The translations under genes and the position numbers were made by a program. A DNA stretch of 64,000 nt, from positions 558,001 through 622,000 of the forward strand of contig BQMF02000050.1 of assembly GCA_027922465.2 (NCBI GenBank), read 5' to 3'. How positions within the stretch are numbered: the stretch's first letter is position 1; every line of letters starts with the position of its first letter. Origin of the DNA: Turritopsis dohrnii (taxonomy: Eukaryota; Cnidaria; Hydrozoa; Anthoathecata; Oceaniidae). The notes beneath the pieces were generated by a model. That model saw only the letters and a program-made list of their open reading frames with translations, made no database searches and was not told where the DNA came from. Positions 29,773 through 37,619 of this stretch are shown here, in pieces.

Positions 29773-30244
29773 TTATTTGACGATCTTCAGCGATTTTTGC
29801 GTACTTAATCCAATCAAGATTGCTAAAAATGATCGCAAACAGCGCCAAAGGACCGAGAAAAGTTTTACAATTTGAGTAGATAGTAGACCCTATCACATCC
29901 ATAGGTGAAACGCCAGGTATAGATGCCGCCATATAACTCGTGATGGAATTAGTGATGAGTGGATTTCCGTTGATCTCCTTCATCATCTTTGAAACATCTC
30001 TCACACCTACCAAATTAGATATCAGAGCGTTGAAATCAGGCGTTTCTTGTTGGAACTCGTTCCCCTCCGTGTATGTTTTGTATAGCTTTTCGATGGTCTT
30101 GTCTTGCAACTTATTCACTCTTTCAACTGTCCAAGGTTTTTTACCGCCAAGATGTTGACCACTTTGTACAGCACGTATAAGCTCTGCTCTTTTCTGCGCT
30201 TCTGCTGGAGTACCAACTACGTCTAGAGATCCATCGATATTCAT
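29681..30244 (-). CDS. Unknown Polinton protein with one membrane span
   Basis: Start taken at MNIDGS, 12 bases after a TATAATAAA motif. The 187-residue product has a soluble N-terminal half (AEAQKRAELIRAVQSGQ; WTVERVNKLQDKTIEKL), a hydrophobic segment (FLGPLALFAIIFSNL at about 138-152) and a very charged tail. The last third overlaps the following gene by 92 bases. No family recognised; it is the first gene of the minus-strand run that ends with integrase. Confidence 0.6.
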   Translation of the reverse strand: MNIDGSLDVVGTPAEAQKRAELIRAVQSGQHLGGKKPWTVERVNKLQDKTIEKLYKTYTEGNEFQQETPDFNALISNLVGVRDVSKMMKEINGNPLITNSITSYMAASIPGVSPMDVIGSTIYSNCKTFLGPLALFAIIFSNLDWIKYAKIAEDRQINERRREEDSKIEGPWESHEREEASRVEPKE

Positions 30245-30304
30245 GACTAGATTTATTATATGACGACACTTCCAGAAAACAAACATCCAAAGTCCTTCGT
30301 ACAT

Positions 30305-31271
30305 TTTCTTTCATGTGGCGGTGATGAGCTACATGAAACGAAAACAAAACTCCCTTAGGAGAACCCCCTAGGGTTTTTGTTGTTGATGATGATGTTGTTG
30401 TTGCGATACCCTAGAGGGTTTTTAATTCATTGTCTTCGATCTAACCGGCACTCCACCCTGGCTTCTCAAATCCACCAGCTCTGAGCTCTACCCCTAGATC
30501 TTAGACTATTTGTGTGTGACTACTTACGAGCTCCGACTACTACGCACGTAATGGCCGTTCATGTTCTGCTCGAGTGTATTACATTTAGTCACAGTTTTTC
30601 CCGACAACTTTTGGCACATTTTGTGGTGAATACCGGGAGCGGACGGCACCATCCAGTTCCAATCTAGCCGCTCCACTAGACCTTCCCTTTCCGGCAGACT
30701 CTGTCGCCTGTTCACCACAATTTCAAATTATTCCGCTCTTAAGTTTTATACCATTCATTTACACTTCAATGTCTGCTTGTGGTGTCTCTCGGAAAAATTC
30801 GATAATTTTAGAAAACTCTATTTTAGAGAACCCTTAGGTTTTTGTACCGACAGCCACATGTGATAGTAGTTTAGGTTCATGCTAACACCTTCAAGCCCTG
30901 ACGTTTATGTTGAATTTCGATCGATTTGACGGTAACCTGAATGTCTCTGTGGACCAGTGAAACCTGACAGTGATTAATCACCCAGACCGAAGTCTACCCA
31001 AACCGCGATATATCCAACGCAACTGCGGGGAAGTGCGCACTCATGCAAGTTTTTCAACCAGGACATGAGAGACCGAGTGGGGATCGAACTAGCGATCTCA
31101 AGATTACAAGTTTTACGTTGTAACCACCACACTACACATCACATTAATAAAACATGATTTCAGCTTATTTATGATAGCTTAAAATCACTCAAGCGTACAA
31201 TTTCACCTCATTTGCGTCATGAGATCATGAGAAAAAACTTCTCATGAATTACTCACTATTCAGCATGAATC
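30305..31271. other. Gene-poor gap holding a SINE-like insertion
   Basis: The only long non-coding stretch in the Polinton. It has the tRNA-like head at 31066-31140, three copies of a phrase of the form AGAACCCTTAGGTTTTTG (near 30358, 30405 inverted, 30826) and GTT/GAT triplet runs near 30378-30400. No Polinton gene was seen here; an original gene may have been displaced. Confidence 0.55.
31066..31140 (-). repeat. tRNA-derived SINE head
   Basis: On the minus strand this reads like a tRNA gene body: TAGTGTGGTGGTTA (box A type), an anticodon-arm-like part, and AGTTCGATCCCC (box B type). It continues into unrelated sequence instead of closing an acceptor stem, so it is a tRNA-derived SINE and not a tRNA gene. 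The SINE body probably extends down to about 30350. Confidence 0.6.
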
Positions 31272-34200
31272 TTATGAATTTATGAATCCTCGAGCACGCG
31301 TTGTGATCAAATCTGTCTGTATGATGCGTTTATCATCGTCTCTGTTCAAAGCAATCTTGTTCACTTTTTGTGTATACATTTGATGCTTCTTATTTTGAAG
31401 CACTACCATTTCTCTATATAGATTTCCTCCATCTTCTAGACACTTCTTATAATCTTCGAATGTAATGGATTTTTTAACCACACACTTTTTCATGCCTTTG
31501 CATCGCTTGTCTTCCTTTTCTAGCGTCTTGTATGCATAGAGTTTAGCTCGTAAAGCCACAAACTCCGTCATGATCTTACCACCAAGTTCGTCCTTCATCA
31601 GACCAATAACCTTCTCATTCTTTAATGTGTATAATCTGTCTTTCTCTGAATAATTACTCGTGTCAAATCTCTTTTCTACATCTTCAGCTATATCTCGATA
31701 GAAATCTTCCGTCTTGATGTGGTACACGAAGCTGTCAGTGTCCATATAGCAGAGTTGCAGCTTACTGCCATATTTCGGCTGCATGTAGTCATAGTGGAAT
31801 TCATACATTAACATCTTACTCATATCAAGTATAGCCTGACCTATGTATACAGGCTTCATCATCTTGATACTTGTCTTACCCATCTCCACACCCATCAAGT
31901 TTGCGCTAAAGCGAACTCCACTTTTAAAGTTAGGTTTCATGACGTACCCCTTATACTTCTTTTCGTTCGTAACTAACTTCATATTGCGATGGTTCCGTAT
32001 ATTCTCCATCGTCTTACCAAACACGCTATTGTTCATAAGCTTGAAAAAGTCTTTTTCGAAGTCGTTCTTTGATTCTTTTCTCAGTCTTGTGTTTAAGTTT
32101 ATGTAAGGCTTGAGCCAGGCAACCTGATGATACCTGATGACTCGGTGGACTTTCTTCAGAACTAAGCCATGAGTCAACGCTTGATGTAGCGCTCTTATAT
32201 CTATGACATACTCACGCTTGTTGTGGAGATTTGGTACGAGTTTTTCCACCTTTGCAAGTGTCATTCTCTCAGGTAGAAATGGTAAACTATTATGAGCATC
32301 ATGTAGCCTCTTTGGATACTCGACATCCACCTCCAGCAGATAGCCATACTCATTCTTCTTAACTAACTTTGCAATACCTTCAGGTGTGAACTTCTCAACA
32401 TTTTTTACCCATCTAAATCCATGTGTTGGCAAGTCTGATGCCATAGCCCAACCGTAAAGGTTGTTTGCGTCAAGGTACATTGCATATGAGGATTCCTCCT
32501 TCGGATCATATTGATCATCCATATACTTGTTGTTTGCTTTTACATAGCGATGTACAGCTTGTGTTATACCTCCTCGTATACCTCTCTCGAACATTAACAG
32601 CATGTCTATGTCTGTGAGCAGTTCTAACTCTATTCGGGTATACTTCAAGGCTGCTTTCCACGCCAAACCGGGTGCTGTGTAGAAATGGAGTGGATCCAAT
32701 TGGTAGTGATGCAAGCATGTATCCCGAAACGTTTCAAACACATCTGCTAGCAGTAGAACGTCCGTTGCTAAGTACACATCGTGGTAATCTCCAAGTGTTG
32801 TCACGTCTCCTTCTGGAGACACTCTTCTCCACACCTGTTGTGCATGTTCGTAGTCTGTGTCACTTATACCACACATGTTCAGCTTGCTGTAAAAGGCTTC
32901 TTTTGGAGGTAGCTCTCTCTCAGCAAACTTTTCCCAACTATCCATATACTCATATGGATATACACCTTTGCGGCGCATCAACTGAAAGATGGTATCTTCC
33001 TTGTAAAACCATCGAAGATTTCTGCACTGCTCATCGCTAAGATTAGAGGACAATTTATCCAAACTTGATGCCATGAATCTACAGCTATCAATGAATCTCA
33101 GCTCGATCTTCTTGTACACTTGTGCACCGTCAGAGTTGAAAACACCAGCAAGTGGTATTGCTATTTTGACATGGAAGGATATATACTTTTCCCTATTTTC
33201 CGCGATGCATCCTATATCTTCCATGTTGTACTTTTCCCCAAGTTCTCTAATGAAGAGGTGTGCATCATAGCCACTTAAGTTGTGAAAGATGATAGGGATA
33301 TGATGTGGGATCTTGTATCTTAGGTTGCAATTGTTATGTGCAGCACCTCGATATAAACCTGTATAGTGACAGTGATCTCTGACTTTGCAATTTTGAGGAT
33401 CGGAAAATGGCTGCATACATATGTGACAAGTTTCTGCATCCCAATGATCACGCTTCTGAACATCCGTCAGTTCTATCATCGACTGCTCTGGAAATGTCGC
33501 ATACAACCGCTTAACTTCATCTTCCAGATGATCCACAAACTTCTTTACACAATCTTCACCTCTGTATACTTTTAGAGGATCTTGCACATCTCCATACGCA
33601 AACTTGCTGTACGTACACCATCCTGAAGGTATATGCTTCGATAGTGTTTTTGTGTTCTTCTCTCTCCCATCTTCCTTCATAGGTACTAAAAGACTCTCGA
33701 AATCTGCATAGATAGCAAAAGGTACTCTGAACTGCATCTCTCCATTGTTATAATACAACCATTTTTCCTTCTCTCCAGGCATCTCCACTCTAACTTGTTC
33801 ATTGCCAGAGCAGTAGATATAGTGCTTGTCTCGTGACTCTACATTCTGAAAACCATTTAGACAGTTGATGCAAAAGTGTTGTGCACCATTATGATTTGTG
33901 TTTTCTTGACCCAACAACCTTGATAGATTCTTGATGGCTGTATAGTGCTTCTTCTCTCCATCACAAACCATCAACAGATTGACTTGCTTCTTTGCGCTTA
34001 TGTAACGATTAGATTCTCGTGTGGTGTTGATCCTCCTCTTTGTAGACTTTTCTTCGATATATAGTACGTTCACCCCAATGTTAGGATTATTCTTCTCGAA
34101 CTTTCCTATCTTGTCTATTGCTACAGGAAATTCCAAACCATCCCAGTTGTACTCATTCTCATACTTCTGTAGTTTTGAAATGCGTTGTGGATCTTTACCA

Positions 34201-35222
34201 ATCTCTTTATGATGTAGTGCTGCTATTACAGCCCACTTGAAGCATTCTTCATCATCGTTTTTAGGGTTGATGATTGCCTTTTTCGACGCTATCCAGGATG
34301 GTAGTTCGATGTATGAAGATCCTCTCATCAGCTGCAGCTTGTGAAAGTCTACGTCCAGGTGCATGATGTGATCGATGGTGAAGCCGCTTTCTGGTAATGC
34401 AGGATGCTCTACTTGGGTTTTGATATATGCAAACATCTCATCCAATATCTCTTTCATGTCACTACCTTGGAACACTCTCATCATCAAGCTGTTAAAGACT
34501 TTGTCTATCCTTATATATCCATATTTATCTCCTTTTGTAACATCTTCTCCTTCTAGATCATCATCTTCAAGTTGAATTAAAAGCTTCACTCGCTTCTTCC
34601 ACATGATCCATAGAGAGAGTTGTACTTTAGCAGACCCCATGTCCTCAACCTGCTCTTCCATTAACTTCTCCACATTTGCTCTCACTTGTGTGAAGTATCC
34701 ATCAACATCAGCTTTTGCTATACCAGCTATACGAAAGCTTCGGAAAGTTTTATGTAGTGCATGCTTATGCTTCATAGGTATAAAATCATCACTCATACTT
34801 GTGTTGTTGGTGTCTTCCATCGCCTGTTCTTCAACCATACTTTTTAGCCCAAGCTTTTCCTTTGTATTGTTGTACAACTTTAAAATATCACTTTTTGCTT
34901 TAGAGAAAGCGTTCTGTATAGGTTCTTTAATTGACTTTGGTACATAACTCACAAGCCAGTCATACCATTCGTTGAGTTTAGATTTTACAACTGACCGGTT
35001 CTTCATCATCTCTTCAACCCCAAAAATGTCCATGTATTCAGGCTTCATGTATCTATGTATAGTGACTTGTCTAAGAGGTTTCCTTACTCCAGCTCTCCTA
35101 GGTGGTCTTACTGGAGCATCTAATAATTTGATGAGGTCAGCCTTCTTAAGCTTATAGTACCCTTTAAAGCCACGCTCTTTTGCTTGGGTTCTCAATTCTC
35201 GAACTGTTTTGTTATTCAACAT
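31272..35222 (-). CDS. Protein-primed family B DNA polymerase
   Basis: The 1316-residue product is the Polinton replicase. It opens with a SAP/Rho-N-like motif (about 5-35). A C2H2 finger (HFCINCLNGF...HYIYC, near 450) comes before the exonuclease. Exo I is YADFESLL (near 505), Exo II NLSGYDAH (near 648) and Exo III YLATDVLLLAD (near 815). A Cys/His cluster (CHICM...HCHYTG, near 600) of the HNH/recombination-endonuclease VII type lies between Exo I and II. Polymerase boxes: DANNLYGWAM (near 917), NNSVFGKTMEN (near 1065) and YMDTDSF (near 1160), all with intact acidic residues. It would replicate linear DNA from a terminal protein. The ATG is at the inner edge of the right terminal repeat, after TATAATAAAGG. 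The frame is fully open, so this copy may be young. Confidence 0.95.
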   Translation of the reverse strand: MLNNKTVRELRTQAKERGFKGYYKLKKADLIKLLDAPVRPPRRAGVRKPLRQVTIHRYMKPEYMDIFGVEEMMKNRSVVKSKLNEWYDWLVSYVPKSIKEPIQNAFSKAKSDILKLYNNTKEKLGLKSMVEEQAMEDTNNTSMSDDFIPMKHKHALHKTFRSFRIAGIAKADVDGYFTQVRANVEKLMEEQVEDMGSAKVQLSLWIMWKKRVKLLIQLEDDDLEGEDVTKGDKYGYIRIDKVFNSLMMRVFQGSDMKEILDEMFAYIKTQVEHPALPESGFTIDHIMHLDVDFHKLQLMRGSSYIELPSWIASKKAIINPKNDDEECFKWAVIAALHHKEIGKDPQRISKLQKYENEYNWDGLEFPVAIDKIGKFEKNNPNIGVNVLYIEEKSTKRRINTTRESNRYISAKKQVNLLMVCDGEKKHYTAIKNLSRLLGQENTNHNGAQHFCINCLNGFQNVESRDKHYIYCSGNEQVRVEMPGEKEKWLYYNNGEMQFRVPFAIYADFESLLVPMKEDGREKNTKTLSKHIPSGWCTYSKFAYGDVQDPLKVYRGEDCVKKFVDHLEDEVKRLYATFPEQSMIELTDVQKRDHWDAETCHICMQPFSDPQNCKVRDHCHYTGLYRGAAHNNCNLRYKIPHHIPIIFHNLSGYDAHLFIRELGEKYNMEDIGCIAENREKYISFHVKIAIPLAGVFNSDGAQVYKKIELRFIDSCRFMASSLDKLSSNLSDEQCRNLRWFYKEDTIFQLMRRKGVYPYEYMDSWEKFAERELPPKEAFYSKLNMCGISDTDYEHAQQVWRRVSPEGDVTTLGDYHDVYLATDVLLLADVFETFRDTCLHHYQLDPLHFYTAPGLAWKAALKYTRIELELLTDIDMLLMFERGIRGGITQAVHRYVKANNKYMDDQYDPKEESSYAMYLDANNLYGWAMASDLPTHGFRWVKNVEKFTPEGIAKLVKKNEYGYLLEVDVEYPKRLHDAHNSLPFLPERMTLAKVEKLVPNLHNKREYVIDIRALHQALTHGLVLKKVHRVIRYHQVAWLKPYINLNTRLRKESKNDFEKDFFKLMNNSVFGKTMENIRNHRNMKLVTNEKKYKGYVMKPNFKSGVRFSANLMGVEMGKTSIKMMKPVYIGQAILDMSKMLMYEFHYDYMQPKYGSKLQLCYMDTDSFVYHIKTEDFYRDIAEDVEKRFDTSNYSEKDRLYTLKNEKVIGLMKDELGGKIMTEFVALRAKLYAYKTLEKEDKRCKGMKKCVVKKSITFEDYKKCLEDGGNLYREMVVLQNKKHQMYTQKVNKIALNRDDDKRIIQTDLITTRARGFINS

Positions 35223-35676
35223 CCTTTATTATATACACTTTTTCAACTTGGAAATTTTTTACGAGTGGACAGAACTGACGCATGAGTCAGGGGATTTCCC
35301 TGACTCATTCAATATGTATGTTAGCAGTATTCAACAATAGTGCTGATGTCAGCAGTTTTCGACGGTTTTCGACGATAGTGCTGATGTTTTCGTTGGTTTT
35401 CGACGAAAGTGCTGACGTCAACACTTTTCGACGGTTTTCGACGATAGTGCTGATGTCAACAGTTTTCGACGCATGCGCAGAAGGGGTTTGATTGATGGGG
35501 TCATCGGTTGCGCCAAAATCTGATGACGTCGTTTCGTGTGTGTGACTGCTGCTGACTGATAGATATAGGTGGTGCTGACTGATAGATATAGGCGGATTGT
35601 AGCGCAACGTGTGTGCGCGTGTGTGTGCGTGTGCGCGTGCGCGTTTTTGCGCTAGAACTCTCCTTTTATTATCTCT
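35217..35676 (-). repeat. Right terminal inverted repeat of the Polinton
   Basis: About 460 bp. It matches the left repeat at the tip (TATTATCTCT), the GT/GC-rich zone, the GCGCATGCGTCGAAAA unit, the 25-bp palindrome and the inner edge, and differs in the number of middle units (several of the form AGTGCTGACGTCAACACTTTTCGACGG, and a GATAGATATAGG doublet). It holds one perfect TGACGTCA, at 35413. Confidence 0.88.
35283..35307. promoter_or_regulatory. AP-1/NF-kB-like composite palindrome, right copy
   Basis: TGAGTCA, GGGGATTTCCC, TGACTCA: the exact complement of the left copy, 61 bp before the polymerase ATG. Conservation in both repeats while the neighbouring bases differ suggests function, or recent exchange. 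Confidence 0.6.
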
Positions 35677-36084
35677 TAAGTTATATTGTCGTCATATCAT
35701 ATCTCCAAAACTAATTTGATTAATGTGACTTTGACATACAGTTTTGCGAGCGTTTCACTGCCATGATGGGCTACCTTATCGGCAAAAAAAAGTCGGCAAA
35801 AAAAGACTAAATTTTAGGTAGGTGACTGATATTTTTTTCCGACTAAAATATTTACCGACTTTTTTTTTACCGACCAAACTTTTTTGCCGACTTTTTTTTA
35901 CCGATTAAACCTTTTTGCCGATTTTATGTTGTTGACCTATTTCACTGAAATATTGGTGGGATTTATCAACAGGTATAATAAATATGTTGAAAAAATAACA
36001 TATGAAATGTAATGCTACCATTTTAACAATATATATTTCCATCACCACAATTTATCAATATTTACTTTGTTTAAACATTTTTAC
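35677..36084. other. Right flank of the Polinton, with GCCGACTTTTTTT repeats
   Basis: Does not continue the LINE that flanks the left end. At 35783-35935 the phrase GCCGACTTTTTTTTACCGA appears in about six direct or inverted variants, a low-complexity palindromic cluster that may be the end of another DNA element. The rest is AT-rich. Confidence 0.5.
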
Positions 36085-37451
36085 TTAATAACCTTTATTG
36101 TTTTGTCGTTTTACAATACGTCCCCATTTACATTTGTACTGTTTAAGCCAATATTTCTTTCCAGCACAGCATCCGTAGCTCCATTTGTCCAGAACCCGTC
36201 CCTTACAACAGATTTCATTCCACAAGTTGTATGTCTTCCATTTGCAGCAGCCGTACTTCGAGTTGTGCACAATTTGACCGCCACAACATATCTGACTACT
36301 TTTGTGGTACAGTTTCCCACGGCAGCAACCTTGATTGGCCTTTTTGATAACTTGTCCCCCGCAGCATTTTTCGTTCCACAAATTGTATGGTTTTCCATTG
36401 CAGCAACCATATTTTTGTTTTGGCGCAATCTTTCCACCACAGCAGACATGTGTCCATCTGTTGTAACATACTTTCCAGCATAGACTGTATTTGCTTTTGG
36501 GTTTGACTACGCCATTACAACAGAGATGTGTATAAGGATTGTAATAATTATGATAACCACCTGTAAAGAAGAAATAAACTGTTACATTGATTCTGGAAAA
36601 TTAAGATTGAATCAAAATGTGTTGAAAATTTGTTAACTGTTATGATATCTACTCTCTGATCCTACGTTTTCATGTCTTTAATTTAAAAAGGCTGTTTTAT
36701 CGTTACTGAATACAGTCTAACCCCGTTAAGGCGGACTCTAGGTTCTCAAAAAATCGAGAATTTGACTTACCGGAACTTCATCTTAAGTCAAACTCTGCTT
36801 ATTTAGTCTAACTTATCGGGAATATTCAAAAAAGTGACAAAGGAAAAAAAAAACAATAAGTAATAGTTGCGGCACGTTTCTTTCCATTATCAATTCCTTC
36901 AATATTTGATATTTTATGTTATGGTTCCAGTTTGCAGCTTCCGACGCCATTTCTTTTAAAAAATTAAAGTTTCAACCTGAACACAAATACATTGTTTTGA
37001 TTTCAAAATATTCCTTTCGAACTTTCGAATTTTCAAACTTCTGGCGTTCGAAACTCAAAAATGTCCGACTTAAGCGGTGTTTTGCAGCTGAAGGGACCGA
37101 TAAAAAAGTCCGAATTAACGAAAAATCCGACTTAAACGGTGTCCGACTTAACCGGATTGTACTGTACATTCATTTGATAACAGATAAAAAGACAGTTTAT
37201 TGAAGAAGGTCTGATATGTACTGTAACTACAATAAAAAGCAGAACTAACTCAAACAAAACCTAATTGTCCCATGGATCGCTTAGTATGGTTAGAATAATG
37301 CCTTACATTTCCTATGATGCTTGTAAGGTTTTGCTGTGGTAGATGGTTTATTTACATTGTAGTTGTCTTCCATTTCGTTTTTCATTTCATTTTCATCAGC
37401 ATATGCAACCAGGCATAAAGCCAATACAACTACCAAAGCAATAACCTTCAT
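36085..37451 (-). CDS. Galaxin-like secreted di-cysteine repeat protein
   Basis: Two coding exons (37451-37307 and 36560-36085) join in phase to 206 residues. A signal peptide (MKVIALVVVLALCLVAYA) is followed by an acidic pro-like stretch. Then come about ten units with CC dipeptides, such as HLCCNGVV, HVCCGGKI, YGCCNGKPYNLWNEKCCGG, in the galaxin pattern. Galaxins are extracellular proteins of the coral skeletal matrix; galaxin-like genes also occur in non-calcifying cnidarians, so a matrix, nematocyst or mucus role is open. The intron (36561-37306) contains a pogo/Tigger-type MITE. A 5'-UTR intron seems likely: AG stands directly before the ATG and a GTAAGAATG donor lies near 37523. A TATA box is at 37606-37614. 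Confidence 0.85.
36713..37164. mobile_element. pogo/Tigger-type MITE in a galaxin intron
   Basis: Begins CAGTCTAACCCCGTTAAGGC and ends with its inverted counterpart GACTTAACCGGATTGTACTG, flanked by TA on both sides. Inside are several GTCCGACTTAA-type units and no gene. TA target sites and CAGT termini point to the Tc1/mariner-pogo superfamily. Confidence 0.8.
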
Positions 37452-37605
37452 CTAAATACGAAAATAAAATGATGTTAGTATTCATCTCATATTTTGAATA
37501 TTGAACTTTGTTTCATTCTTACCATATATATGTCTTTAATCTTTTTGTGAAATCGTCAATAAGTTAGACTGAAGAAAAGTGATTTTTTTGAACAGAATTT
37601 GTGTT

Positions 37606-37614
37606 CCTCTTATA
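37606..37614 (-). promoter_or_regulatory. TATA box of the galaxin-like gene
   Basis: TATAAGAGG on the minus strand, about 155 bp upstream of the ATG and about 80 bp upstream of the predicted 5'-UTR intron donor, so transcription would start near 37580. Confidence 0.5.
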
Positions 37615-37619
37615 CTGTT

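Larger units (their letters stand above)
17966..35676. mobile_element. Polinton/Maverick (adintovirus-like) element, 17.7 kb
   Basis: Long inverted terminal repeats end in AGAGATAATA at the left and TATTATCTCT at the right. Between them lie the Polinton hallmark genes: protein-primed DNA polymerase B, D-D35-E integrase, packaging ATPase and a probable jelly-roll capsid protein next to the ATPase, plus a probable penton and a set of small virion candidates. Cargo genes are innexin, BRO and a TFIIS-like zinc ribbon. Most frames are open; one gene is frameshifted. The left end lies inside a LINE reverse transcriptase, but the DNA after the right end does not continue that LINE, and the six flanking bases differ (CACATA versus TAAGTT), so no target duplication is visible. 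Size and gene set fit Polintons, which are usually 15-20 kb. Confidence 0.92.

Noticed and set aside
31066..31140. Functional tRNA gene
   Set aside because: Box A and B are present, but the acceptor stem does not close and the sequence continues into a non-tRNA body, as in a SINE.
36067..36483. 138-codon plus-strand frame
   Set aside because: Antisense shadow of the galaxin-like exon.
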